The position numbers and the translations under genes are program-made. A DNA stretch of 64,000 bases, from the NCBI GenBank assembly GCA_041395945.1, contig JAWKZN010000001.1, positions 3,410,001 through 3,474,000 of the forward strand, in the 5' to 3' direction. This DNA comes from Pseudomonadales bacterium (GTDB lineage: Bacteria > Pseudomonadota > Gammaproteobacteria > Pseudomonadales > Azotimanducaceae). The notes beneath the pieces were generated by a model. It did no database searches. It saw nothing but the letters and a program-made list of their open reading frames with translations, and had not been told where the DNA came from. Below are positions 9,052 through 17,604 of the stretch, piece by piece (the first letter of the stretch is position 1; every line of letters starts with the position of its first letter).

Positions 9052-9672
9052 TTACTCCGGAACGATAATGGTATCGCCTGGCTGCAGCAGAAAATTACTG
9101 CCAGGTGCCTTTCCATCGAGAAAGGCTGGATAGTCGAAATTCAGCTCGACTTCACGATCACCCGAACTGCGAAGAACCTTGATCTTCCTCTTCTTGGCGA
9201 AGGGGGTGAACCCGCCCATTTCTGCTATGGCATCCAGCACGCGCATCTCATGCCGCAGTTCGAGAACGCCCGAGCGCTCGATACCGCCGCCGATCACGCT
9301 GACCACCTGGCTGCGCATTTCGAGTACAGCAATGTCCACTCTGGGCTGGGATACGAATTCCGCCAGCGCAGCTTCTATCGCATCCGCAAGCTCTTCGGGT
9401 GTACGCCCTTCAGCAGAAATATCTCCAATCAGTGGAACGGATATCTTGCCGTCTGTGCGAACCAGCGCCGTGCCAGTGAGTTCAGCCTGCTCCCAGACAC
9501 GTACACTCAGAAGGTCGGGTACTCCAATCCGGTATACCTCATTGGCAGGGGCGTCTGTCTGTTCGGCAGACGCAACCCCTGCAACGCAGAACAGCACGCA
9601 CATTTGCGCACAGATTCCCGCGCAGCACCTCAGTGTGAAAACCGCCGGGATTCGAAATCTGATGCAGTTCAT
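9052..9672 (-). CDS. Wza-like polysaccharide export protein
   Basis: The 206-residue product has a signal sequence, a Poly_export domain (YRIGVPDLLSVRVWEQAEL, VRTDGKISVPLIGDI, LAEFVSQPRVDIAV) and a single SLBB-like domain ending FLLQPGDTIIVPE. It is short for the family, close to the one-SLBB proteins of Wzx/Wzy exopolysaccharide loci, and should form the periplasmic/outer-membrane export channel that works with the Wzz-like protein encoded upstream. Its ATG overlaps the TGA of the deacetylase gene (ATGA). I see Cys residues in the signal region but no convincing lipobox, so lipidation is uncertain. Confidence 0.88.
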   Translation of the reverse strand: MNCIRFRIPAVFTLRCCAGICAQMCVLFCVAGVASAEQTDAPANEVYRIGVPDLLSVRVWEQAELTGTALVRTDGKISVPLIGDISAEGRTPEELADAIEAALAEFVSQPRVDIAVLEMRSQVVSVIGGGIERSGVLELRHEMRVLDAIAEMGGFTPFAKKRKIKVLRSSGDREVELNFDYPAFLDGKAPGSNFLLQPGDTIIVPE

Positions 9673-10703
9673 GCTCGTATTTTCCCTCTAATTGCAGTGA
9701 GTGCGCCGCCGACAAAGGAGATCGTGGGCCGCAACTGTGCCCGGTAAAGACCCTGCTCGTAACGCTGCACAGGCATTCGATTGAGCGCCTGGCTGTTTCT
9801 GAGCGGTAATCGATTCAGCCTTCTTTCTCCGCCAAATGACAGGAGGTAGCCCGCTCGTGAAGCCGCTTCCTGTACTGCCGGATTGACCGCATTCGACGGG
9901 TAAGCCAGTACCGGAGGTGGTGCGTTGGCGCCCAGCTCGCTGCGCACTTTTTCCAGCGACTCACTGAGATCCTCAGCAAGTTGCGAGGCCTCCAATCGGG
10001 TCAACAACGCATGTTCACGGCTGTGAGAACCGATGTGGACACTTCCCTCAGCAAGCCTGCGCAACGCCTCCCAGCCGAGAACGCGATTCAGCGGTGGCAG
10101 CTCTGCCAGCCGATCGATGAGCCCATCCACCCAGGTCATTGCCGGAGCATGAGGCATCGATTTCACAAAGTTGCGGATAATCCGGTATGCATGCCTGCGT
10201 TGAACCGGCGTCTCCAGATCGAGTTGTCCCAGCGGGTCGATGGCGAGCGTTCGCCGGGTTGTGCGCCTCAACGCCGCATGAATGCGATCCCACCAGAATC
10301 CTTCCGGCCGGCCGTCCGGGAAGTCGGTAGGCACGAACAGCGTTGCCGGAATACCAAGTTCCCGCATGACCGGCCAGGCATTCTCCGCAAAATCCAGATA
10401 GCCATCATCAAAGGTTACAAGTACCGCGCGGACTGGAAGCGGTGCGCGATTGGCATGGGCGTCCAGCAGTGCCGACAGAGAAATTGGGTTGTAGCGACCC
10501 TTAAGGAACGCCATCTCGATCCGGAATCTTTCAGGCGTCGCGCTGATCAGGCCGGGCTCGAGATCCGGGTCGGCATCGAGTTCCGCTACCCGATGATACG
10601 TGAGGATGCGCAGCCTGTTCGAATTACGCTCGGAGTTTTCGAGCAACGTCAGAAAGCTGCTCGATCCGAGCGGGCGGGTCAACGCTTCAACAAGCTTTCT
10701 CAT
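9669..10703 (-). CDS. Polysaccharide deacetylase (NodB-homology domain)
   Basis: A protein of about 344 residues with the NodB metal-dependent deacetylase motifs: LTYHRV near the N-terminus, TFDDGYLDFAENAWPVM carrying the catalytic and metal-binding Asp pair, and SHSREHALL with the metal-binding histidines. It probably removes N- or O-acetyl groups from the exopolysaccharide or its precursor. No signal peptide is obvious, so a cytoplasmic or peripheral location is likely. I chose the ATG at 10703, just after the Wzz gene stop; the frame opens at 10727. It is translationally coupled to the downstream export gene. Confidence 0.85.
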   Translation of the reverse strand: MRKLVEALTRPLGSSSFLTLLENSERNSNRLRILTYHRVAELDADPDLEPGLISATPERFRIEMAFLKGRYNPISLSALLDAHANRAPLPVRAVLVTFDDGYLDFAENAWPVMRELGIPATLFVPTDFPDGRPEGFWWDRIHAALRRTTRRTLAIDPLGQLDLETPVQRRHAYRIIRNFVKSMPHAPAMTWVDGLIDRLAELPPLNRVLGWEALRRLAEGSVHIGSHSREHALLTRLEASQLAEDLSESLEKVRSELGANAPPPVLAYPSNAVNPAVQEAASRAGYLLSFGGERRLNRLPLRNSQALNRMPVQRYEQGLYRAQLRPTISFVGGALTAIRGKIRA

Positions 10704-10738
10704 CGCCCATCTGCCCCTGTCGCACACGCCATGCGCGA

Positions 10739-12160
10739 CTACCTGTCGCGCTTGCCGGCGATGCCGGTTCGATCGGATGCAAGCCAGACTTCCCGCTGAC
10801 GCTCCTTCGTGACTGCCCAGATTCCTCCAACCAGCAGTCCGAGCAGTCCTCCGAGTGCCAATACCAGCAGCGAATTCGGCCAGATAGGAGCAAGTGGTTG
10901 AACAGGCTTGGCGATCAACCTCGCAGTCACACCGACCTCACCGTTTTTCGCCAGCCGCGAGAACAGTTTCTGATCGAGCAGTGCACGACGTCGCTGTTCC
11001 ACCAGCAGCTTCGTCTGCTCCAGATCATCCATCACCAGCTGCTCTTCCCGTCGTCGCCGTTCGATATCCGACAGTTGAGCATGTTCCGCTTCGAGTTCCG
11101 CAACCAGGGTCGCCTCCAGCCCTTTGATCGCTTCAATCTCCCGCCGCCGGAGCACCGGCATCGCCCGGGTGGCCTCCGCAGCCTGCGCCTTCAGCAGCGC
11201 AACCTCCCTCTGAGCCGCTTCGCGTGAGGGGTGCCCGGGCTTCAAGGTGTGTGTGAGCCTGGACAGCTCCGCTTCGGCCTGGATCAGTCGATCCTGCAGA
11301 GAACGGGTGACCGGGTCTTCTGACAGTGAAGCAACACTCCCGGCCAGCAGCTGGCTCTCAAGCTCGATGCGCCTCTGTCGTGCATCCTGCAACTGCTGCT
11401 GCTGGCTTCGAATGATCTGATTTCTGGCCTCAATGCTGTCTTCAGCACTGCTGCCATTGAAGTAGGTGAATCGAATACTCTGCAGCGTTTCTTCGAGTTG
11501 CTGCACTTCCTCGATCAACGCGGCAAATTCAATCTCTTTGGCGTCCAGCCGTTCGGCCTGATTGCGCTGCTCGTCCGCCTGCAGGCGGCTCCGGTAGGCA
11601 TTCACAGTTGCTTCGAGCAGTTCCGCGCCATAGACCGGATCCGGACCCAGATAGCTGAGAGCAACCACCTGAGTTCCGGAAATCGGACTCGCCTGCAGCG
11701 ATTCGAGTGCTGCGTCGACAGGATCGGCATCCCCGCCCGTCGCTTCGAGCATAGCGACCGCATCTTCGATGACAGACCGGCTCTGCATGATCTCAGCCTG
11801 GGTTGCAATGAAGGCAGAGCCCCCGCCACCGGCATTCAGAGCCGACTCCAGAGTGTCCTGCCGGTCAAGTACAACCTGAGATGTCACTGAATACAGCGGA
11901 GTTGTGACTCCGAGGACGACAAGAGCCAGCCCGAGACCAGCCAAGAGTGACAGCGCAACCGTGCCCTTTCTGGCCACCATGGCGTGAAGGATGTCGCTGA
12001 AACTGATCTGTACACCGCGATAGGTGGCGCTCCCGGCAGTTTCTTCGGCGTACAGCGACAGCACCTGACGCACTCCAGCCTGAGTCAGCTCGAGCCGCAC
12101 TTCAGGCACGCTGGAGTCCTTTTCCGAATCCGGTGAGTCCGGCAGGTTGGGCGTGTTCAT
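10739..12160 (-). CDS. Wzz/GumC-like chain-length determinant
   Basis: A 473-residue inner-membrane protein with one transmembrane segment near residues 66-88, a large periplasmic region rich in coiled coil (Gln, Glu and Arg heptads around residues 200-400), and a second transmembrane segment near residues 430-452 preceded by PVQPLAPIWPNS, the proline-rich motif of polysaccharide co-polymerases. The protein stops shortly after the second segment, so it lacks the BY-kinase domain that many GumC/EpsG-like proteins carry, and no separate kinase gene is seen in the cluster. It is the first gene of the leftward operon and should set polymer length together with the Wzy-like protein. Confidence 0.88.
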   Translation of the reverse strand: MNTPNLPDSPDSEKDSSVPEVRLELTQAGVRQVLSLYAEETAGSATYRGVQISFSDILHAMVARKGTVALSLLAGLGLALVVLGVTTPLYSVTSQVVLDRQDTLESALNAGGGGSAFIATQAEIMQSRSVIEDAVAMLEATGGDADPVDAALESLQASPISGTQVVALSYLGPDPVYGAELLEATVNAYRSRLQADEQRNQAERLDAKEIEFAALIEEVQQLEETLQSIRFTYFNGSSAEDSIEARNQIIRSQQQQLQDARQRRIELESQLLAGSVASLSEDPVTRSLQDRLIQAEAELSRLTHTLKPGHPSREAAQREVALLKAQAAEATRAMPVLRRREIEAIKGLEATLVAELEAEHAQLSDIERRRREEQLVMDDLEQTKLLVEQRRRALLDQKLFSRLAKNGEVGVTARLIAKPVQPLAPIWPNSLLVLALGGLLGLLVGGIWAVTKERQREVWLASDRTGIAGKRDR

Positions 12161-12416
12161 CAGTATTCCCGCAATTTCTGGGCGTCACCCGGACAGCACT
12201 ACAGGTAACCCTTCCCTTTTACCCTTCCTGACTGAGGAATGCTGTGGATGCGTGACCCTGCCAGATCCCCTGAAGAATGCCAGGATATCTCTGTGCGAAG
12301 AGTGTGAGCGGCTTGTATCTGGGGCTGTCTGTGAACTCGGTTTGGTTGTTATGCTCCTTCGTCCACCCGGATTCAACGGGTACGGCATCCCGGTCTGCAG
12401 CAGTACAGGTAGTTTC

Positions 12417-13070
12417 ATGTCCCATCCGATCCCGAAGCCCCTGCGCCTGCACCAGCCCTCCACAATGCCCAGCGTCTATCACGAACAGAAGCGCATCTTC
12501 GACCTGGTCGTGGTGTTTGCCACCGCTGCTCTGACCCTGCCGCTGCTGGCTGTCTGCGCTCTCGCCATACGCCTGTCCGGGCCCGGTCCAATCCTGTTCA
12601 GACAGACACGCACCGGTGCGGACGGTCGAGAGTTTTCCATGCTCAAATTCCGCTCCATGGTGCCAAACGCGAGCGCGCTGAAGGATCACCTCAAAGCGCA
12701 GAACAACGCAACCGGTCCTGATTTCAAACTGCTGAATGATCCGAGAATTACCCGCGTCGGCCGTATCCTGCGCCAGACCAGCCTGGATGAGTTGCCTCAG
12801 CTCTGGAACGTGCTGCGCGGAGACATGAGTCTGGTCGGGCCCCGGCCGACATCTTTCGGCACAGACACCTACAGGCTGTGGCATACCGAGCGGCTCGAGG
12901 CAAAGCCCGGGCTCACTGGACTGTGGCAGGTGGTGAAACGGGGCGATCTCGATTTCGATGAGCGGGTACGGCTCGACATCGCTTACCTGCGCAATCGCAG
13001 TCTCCGCCTCGATCTCTGGATCTTTCTGCGGACTATCCCCGCGGTATTGCGCAGACAGGGCGCCTACTGA
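12417..13070 (+). CDS. Initiating sugar-phosphate transferase (polyprenyl phosphate)
   Basis: The 217-residue product is the C-terminal catalytic type of bacterial sugar transferase (WbaP/PglC-like fold). It has one membrane helix (FDLVVVFATAALTLPLLAV), then FRQTRTGADGREFSMLKFRSM, DELPQLWNVLRGDMSLVGPRP and KPGLTGLWQV, all diagnostic. It transfers a sugar-1-phosphate to undecaprenyl phosphate and so starts repeat-unit synthesis. The length matches the short PglC-like class and not the long five-helix class. The ATG at 12417 was chosen since residues encoded upstream in the open frame look non-coding. It diverges from the Wzz gene across about 256 bases that should hold both promoters. Confidence 0.9.
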   Translation: MSHPIPKPLRLHQPSTMPSVYHEQKRIFDLVVVFATAALTLPLLAVCALAIRLSGPGPILFRQTRTGADGREFSMLKFRSMVPNASALKDHLKAQNNATGPDFKLLNDPRITRVGRILRQTSLDELPQLWNVLRGDMSLVGPRPTSFGTDTYRLWHTERLEAKPGLTGLWQVVKRGDLDFDERVRLDIAYLRNRSLRLDLWIFLRTIPAVLRRQGAY

Positions 13071-13080
13071 GGCTGCGGCG

Positions 13081-13857
13081 ATGGTTCATATCCCTGAAAG
13101 ACTCATTGTCTGGCTGGCATGGATTACCCTGTCTTCCGCGGTTTTTACTGCCTTTCCACTGGGACCTTACGGGCTGCTCGGCTGGCTGGCAGCGGTCGGA
13201 CCGCTCCTGCGGAAGCTGGTGCCTGCGGTCGGTGCGAGACACCTGACCGCCGCTGTGCTGTTTGCGATGCTGACGACCATCATTCTGGCTGGCGACATCC
13301 ACTGGACTGAAATCGTGATTCCGCCGATCATTTTTCTGTTCGGAATGCTGCTGGCCCCGGTTCCCATATCCGGCAGGGAAGGAACGATCGATCGGCCAGT
13401 TTCGGATACCCAGTTCGCAGAAGAAGATTTCCAACGCACGATGGCGCGGGAGATAGGGCGCGCGCGTCGTTACGAAAGACCATTGACTCTACTTGCGGTG
13501 ACCTGCGGACATCCGGAAAGGTCCCTGAGCGCTCTTGAGACTGCAGTGGCATCCGTTGTGCACATATATGTTCAGACATTTGTCGTCAGAGACAGAGTGC
13601 TGGTGATTGCTCCCGAACTTGCCTCTGACGACTGCCATGCACTCAGAGACCGTATCCTGCAGGCGGCAAGCGCCGTGCACCTCGATACAATTCTGATCAC
13701 CAGCGCCAGTTTTCCCGACCAGGAGTTAACCGCTTCCGGATTGATTGAGATGACCGAGGTAGACCTTCATACGCAGCAGGCCAGTTCCCGACTCAGTCCT
13801 CACCTGGACGGAACGGCAGGTGGCAGGCATCACGGCGGACAGCTCCCCTCGCAATGA
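13081..13857 (+). CDS. Membrane protein with a degenerate GGDEF-like domain
   Basis: This 258-residue protein has four or so hydrophobic helices in the first 110 residues (for example LIVWLAWITLSSAVFTAFPL and FAMLTTIILAG), then a soluble region starting EEDFQRTMAREIGRARRYERPLTLL. That last pattern is typical of the start of GGDEF domains, but the GGDEF signature itself is absent, so cyclase activity is not expected. It lies 10 bases after the sugar transferase gene and overlaps the next glycosyltransferase gene by ATGA. A regulatory role in polymer synthesis is inference. Confidence 0.6.
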   Translation: MVHIPERLIVWLAWITLSSAVFTAFPLGPYGLLGWLAAVGPLLRKLVPAVGARHLTAAVLFAMLTTIILAGDIHWTEIVIPPIIFLFGMLLAPVPISGREGTIDRPVSDTQFAEEDFQRTMAREIGRARRYERPLTLLAVTCGHPERSLSALETAVASVVHIYVQTFVVRDRVLVIAPELASDDCHALRDRILQAASAVHLDTILITSASFPDQELTASGLIEMTEVDLHTQQASSRLSPHLDGTAGGRHHGGQLPSQ

Positions 13858-15101
13858 CCCTGGAGGCACGAGGCAGGGACACAAAAATCGCCTACATGAT
13901 GTCGCGCTTTCCGAAGCTGACCGAAACATTTGTGCTCGACGAGATGCTCGAGATGCAGCGTCAGGGTGTTGCGGTTGAAGTGTTTCCTCTGTGGCGAGAA
14001 CGGGCGCAGGTGATTCATCCCGATGCCCTTCCCCTTGTTGCTCGAGCGCACTTTCTGCCGTTGTTGAATCTGGAAATTCTTCGGGACTTGATCTACTGGC
14101 TTGTTCGCAGTCCCCGGAAACTGCTGCAGGCGCTCGCCACCCTGATCCGGGAGAATTGCAGGAGTGTGCGCTTTCTGGCCGGCAGCCTGGTCATTTTTCC
14201 AAAGGCCTGCACCATGGCAAAACGAATGGAGATCGCTGGGGTCTCCCATATTCATGCCCACTTCGCCAGTCATCCCGCAGCAGCAGCCCTGGTAATCGGC
14301 AGACTCACCGGGCTGACCTGGAGTTTCACCGCGCATGGATCGGACCTGCATCGTGAACAGGCCATGCTCGGTCAAAAGGTCCGGGAAGCCAGTTTCGTGG
14401 TCACCATATCCGACTACAACCGCCGCTTTATCCTCGACCGGCTGGGCTCGCAGCAGGAAAGCAAGATCAGGGTTGTTCACTGCGGCGTGGATGCCGACAG
14501 TTTCAAAATACAACCAGTCCACTCGGCCGCCCTGGAGATCGTCTGTATCGGTACCTTGCATGAGGTGAAAGGTCAAAGGTACCTGCTCGAGGCCTGCGCG
14601 AAACTGACCACTCGGGGCGTGCAATGGCATTGCCACCTGATCGGTGATGGTCCGGACCGGGAGCAACTGATCGCACTGGTGGGAAAACTCGGCATCCCAG
14701 ACCGGGTCACCTTCCATGGCGCCTGCGATCGCGAACAGGTCCGCCGTCTGCTGGCCGGAATGAATCTGGCCTGTGCACCGAGCGTGCCCACCTCGGATGG
14801 CCGCAGAGAAGGTATCCCGGTGGCGCTCATAGAGGCCGCTGCCTGCGGCCTGCCGCTTGTTGCCAGCCGCCTGTCCGGCATTCCCGAGCTGGTGCTGGAC
14901 AACCAGACCGGGATGCTGACAGAACCGGGCGACAGCGAAGACATTGCCCGAGTGCTGGAAATTCTTGCACGGGATCCATCGACCCGAAAGCGACTGGGCG
15001 AGGCGGCCGCTGCCAATGTGCGGGAAAATTTTTCGCTGCAGGTGAGCGTCACCACGCTGCGGCGGCTCATCCGTGATCGATGTGTCACATGCCCGGAATA
15101 A
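13854..15101 (+). CDS. GT4-family glycosyltransferase
   Basis: A 415-residue retaining glycosyltransferase with a GT-B fold. The N-terminal half has SRFPKLTETFVLDEM and the HIHAHFASHPAAAALV segment; the C-terminal half has VCIGTLHEVKGQRYLLEA and the E-x7-E nucleotide-sugar motif in REGIPVALIEAAACGLP. It resembles colanic-acid type WcaL/AmsK enzymes, which act on lipid-linked repeat units at the inner face of the membrane. The ATG overlaps the preceding stop (ATGA), showing tight coupling. Donor and acceptor sugars cannot be assigned. Confidence 0.9.
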   Translation: MTLEARGRDTKIAYMMSRFPKLTETFVLDEMLEMQRQGVAVEVFPLWRERAQVIHPDALPLVARAHFLPLLNLEILRDLIYWLVRSPRKLLQALATLIRENCRSVRFLAGSLVIFPKACTMAKRMEIAGVSHIHAHFASHPAAAALVIGRLTGLTWSFTAHGSDLHREQAMLGQKVREASFVVTISDYNRRFILDRLGSQQESKIRVVHCGVDADSFKIQPVHSAALEIVCIGTLHEVKGQRYLLEACAKLTTRGVQWHCHLIGDGPDREQLIALVGKLGIPDRVTFHGACDREQVRRLLAGMNLACAPSVPTSDGRREGIPVALIEAAACGLPLVASRLSGIPELVLDNQTGMLTEPGDSEDIARVLEILARDPSTRKRLGEAAAANVRENFSLQVSVTTLRRLIRDRCVTCPE

Positions 15102-16270
15102 TGCTCCTGTTGCTGCTGATGATCGGCGTGCCCTTCGTGGTTTATCCGCTGCTGCTCTGGCTTCGTGCCAGGCTGTATCCGATGCCGCTGCTGAGCGCGC
15201 CGATTACTCCGCAAGTCGATCTCATCATCTGCGCCTACAATGAAGCCGGGTCCATAGGGCGGAAGCTGAAAAATGCACTGGCACTCGATTATCCGTCTGA
15301 GAATCTGACTATCTGGCTGGCTTCAGACGGATCAACCGACAATACGGTGGCCGCCGCGAAAGCCATTGACGACCCGCGAATCAGAATTCTCGAGTTGCCC
15401 AGAGCGGGAAAAGCAGCCAGCCTGAATGCTGCGGTGGCTGCCGGAAGTGCTCCAGTTGTCGCCTTTTCAGACGCCAACAGTGAGTGGACGCCCGACTCGC
15501 TGCGGGCACTGGTGGCACCTCTGAACGATCCACGGGTTGGCGGCGTCGCCGGAGATCAGCGCTATCAGAAAGCCAATGCGCACAGGGCATCGGAGGATCT
15601 GAGTGGCGAGCGCAGTTACTGGAGTTTCGACCGCGCATTGAAACGCTGGCAGTCACTGGCGGGTAGTGCCACCTCCGCTACAGGCGCCATTTATTGTATC
15701 CGTCGACCGTTGTTCAAACCGGCCCCCGCCGACGCCACGGACGACTTCATGATCTCCACCGGAGTCATCGCAGCGGGGTATCGGCTCGCTTTCGCTGAAG
15801 GAGCCCAGGCCTTCGAGCCGGTCGCTGCGTCTTCGGGACTCGAGTTTGATCGTAAGGTCCGCGTGATCACCCGTGGCCTGCGCGGCATCTACTATCGAAG
15901 AGGCCTTCTGAATCCCCGCCGCACTGGCAGCTATGCGCTGCAGCTGCTGGTGCATAAACTGTGGCGGCGTCTCGTGTGGATTCCTGCGGTGCTCCTCATT
16001 CTCTCCACCCCCTGGGCCATCCAGCAGGGCGGCACGTCGATGCTCATCGCACTCGCGATACTGATCTGCGTTGCTCTCGGTCTAAGCGCACTCATGGTAC
16101 CCGGATTGAGACGCTTGAAACTGTTCTCGATCCCAGGCTATGTCCTCCTCGTCAACTCCGCCTGCATCCTTGCGTTGTACAACCTGCTGCGAGGCCATCG
16201 CATCTCACAATGGCACCTGCCGCGCGGCAATTCCGGCGCTGGATCGAATTCTCCGAAGGCCCGTCCGTGA
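15080..16270 (+). CDS. GT2-family glycosyltransferase with C-terminal membrane helices
   Basis: The 396-residue product has an N-terminal membrane helix, a GT-A domain (VDLIICAYNEAGSIGRKL, WLASDGSTDNT, VAFSDANSEW, and TDDFMISTGVIAAGYRL), and three or four hydrophobic helices at the C-terminus after residue 290. This is the layout of processive or membrane-bound GT2 enzymes (EpsE/IcaA-like). The start is ambiguous between 15080, 15089 and an ATG at 15101 that overlaps the stop of the GT4 gene. Its 3' end overlaps the polymerase gene by 61 bases. Confidence 0.87.
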   Translation: MCHMPGIMLLLLLMIGVPFVVYPLLLWLRARLYPMPLLSAPITPQVDLIICAYNEAGSIGRKLKNALALDYPSENLTIWLASDGSTDNTVAAAKAIDDPRIRILELPRAGKAASLNAAVAAGSAPVVAFSDANSEWTPDSLRALVAPLNDPRVGGVAGDQRYQKANAHRASEDLSGERSYWSFDRALKRWQSLAGSATSATGAIYCIRRPLFKPAPADATDDFMISTGVIAAGYRLAFAEGAQAFEPVAASSGLEFDRKVRVITRGLRGIYYRRGLLNPRRTGSYALQLLVHKLWRRLVWIPAVLLILSTPWAIQQGGTSMLIALAILICVALGLSALMVPGLRRLKLFSIPGYVLLVNSACILALYNLLRGHRISQWHLPRGNSGAGSNSPKARP

Positions 16271-17604
16271 GCGCTTTCGCTGCCTTTATCCTGTTCGTGA
16301 TCTATCTGAACGTGCCGGCGGTGGCTGTCAGGGAGTATGGCATTCCGTTCGTGGCGGGCGCGGCGATTCCGCTGCTGTTATTGATCCCCATGTTCGAACG
16401 CATCGTCCTGCAGAGTCAGCCCTTGCGGTTCCCGGCCTTGATCATCGCCGCCGCGGTACTGCTCTGCATCCAGGCCACAGGGGCCTTTCTGGCCATCTAC
16501 CCGGAAGAGTCGCTGCGTGTAGTGATCGAATGGGGACTGGAAGGGGTACTGCTGACACTGCTCATCGTCAATATTTTTCGAACCCGTGCAGACGCCATCG
16601 CTGCGGTCAATGCGGTCATCGCGGCGGGTGCGATCATGGGAGCTATCGTGCTGCTGCAGCAGGCACTGGGTGCTACAGATCACAACCTCATGGGCTTCGG
16701 TCAGCTCGATTCGCCAATGGTCGATGACGAGGGGCAGACACAGCGTCGCCTGGCCGGGCCAATCGGAGAAACCAATCGGTTTGCTCAGGTCATGGCGGTG
16801 CTGATACCCGTATCAGCCGCTATGGCTGTGGTTCGCGGCGGGCTCCTCCGCTACGCCTACATAATCGCAACACTGCTCATCAGCGGCGGAATGGCTCTCG
16901 CTTTTTCCCGGGGAGTGATTGTCGCGATGATTCTCGCTGTACCTTTTGCCCTCTTCTTCAGAATTCTGAAGCTGCGACATATCGCGATAGGCCTGGCGGC
17001 CGGCATCACACTGCTCGCAATGCTGCCCCACTATGCGGAAAGGGTCTGGAGTATCGGCGAGGTGGCAGTCCAGACCCTGGGCGTCTCCCCGGGAGGAACG
17101 CGGAATGCGGACGGGGCCGCGCGAGGCCGTCTGACCGAGATGAAGGCAACCGTGCTGGTATTCGCCGATCACCCGCTCCTCGGAGCGGGTATGGGCATGG
17201 CGCAGATGCACTATCCGGAGTACGCGCCCGTAGTCGGCGGCAACGTCCGTGCGGGTACCCGACAATCGCACAACCTCTATCTTCAGCTCGCCGCTGAAAC
17301 CGGCATCATTGGACTGGCTGTGTTCACAGCGATCATTGTCTTCGCCTTTGCCGGGCTTGAGCACGCCAGAAAACGTCTGGAAGGTCGAGACCCCACTCTC
17401 TGGGGCATGGTCTGCGGCATGGAACTGGGACTGATCATCTATCTGGGTACGAGTCTGTTTCTTCACTCAGCCTACATCCGCTACTTCTGGCTGCTGCTGG
17501 GCCTGTGTGTGGTGGTGTCAACGGCGGAACGCGCACCCGTACTCCTCCGGTTGCTGGCCCGCATGCTCGCCCAGACCGCCCAGCGAGTTCGAGCCGGACA
17601 ATGA
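16210..17604 (+). CDS. O-antigen-ligase-like polymerase (Wzy_C family)
   Basis: A 464-residue protein with about eleven hydrophobic helices and a large periplasmic loop (roughly residues 290-355). It carries the Wzy_C hallmarks GPIGETNRFAQVM, DHPLLGAGMGMAQ and QSHNLYLQLAAETGIIGL. Members either polymerise repeat units (Wzy) or ligate polymer (WaaL). With a flippase next door and a Wzz-like protein in the locus, polymerase is the better reading. The ATG at 16210 begins inside the GT2 gene; upstream extension of the frame to 15961 would fully overlap GT2 and is unlikely. Confidence 0.88.
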   Translation: MAPAARQFRRWIEFSEGPSVSAFAAFILFVIYLNVPAVAVREYGIPFVAGAAIPLLLLIPMFERIVLQSQPLRFPALIIAAAVLLCIQATGAFLAIYPEESLRVVIEWGLEGVLLTLLIVNIFRTRADAIAAVNAVIAAGAIMGAIVLLQQALGATDHNLMGFGQLDSPMVDDEGQTQRRLAGPIGETNRFAQVMAVLIPVSAAMAVVRGGLLRYAYIIATLLISGGMALAFSRGVIVAMILAVPFALFFRILKLRHIAIGLAAGITLLAMLPHYAERVWSIGEVAVQTLGVSPGGTRNADGAARGRLTEMKATVLVFADHPLLGAGMGMAQMHYPEYAPVVGGNVRAGTRQSHNLYLQLAAETGIIGLAVFTAIIVFAFAGLEHARKRLEGRDPTLWGMVCGMELGLIIYLGTSLFLHSAYIRYFWLLLGLCVVVSTAERAPVLLRLLARMLAQTAQRVRAGQ

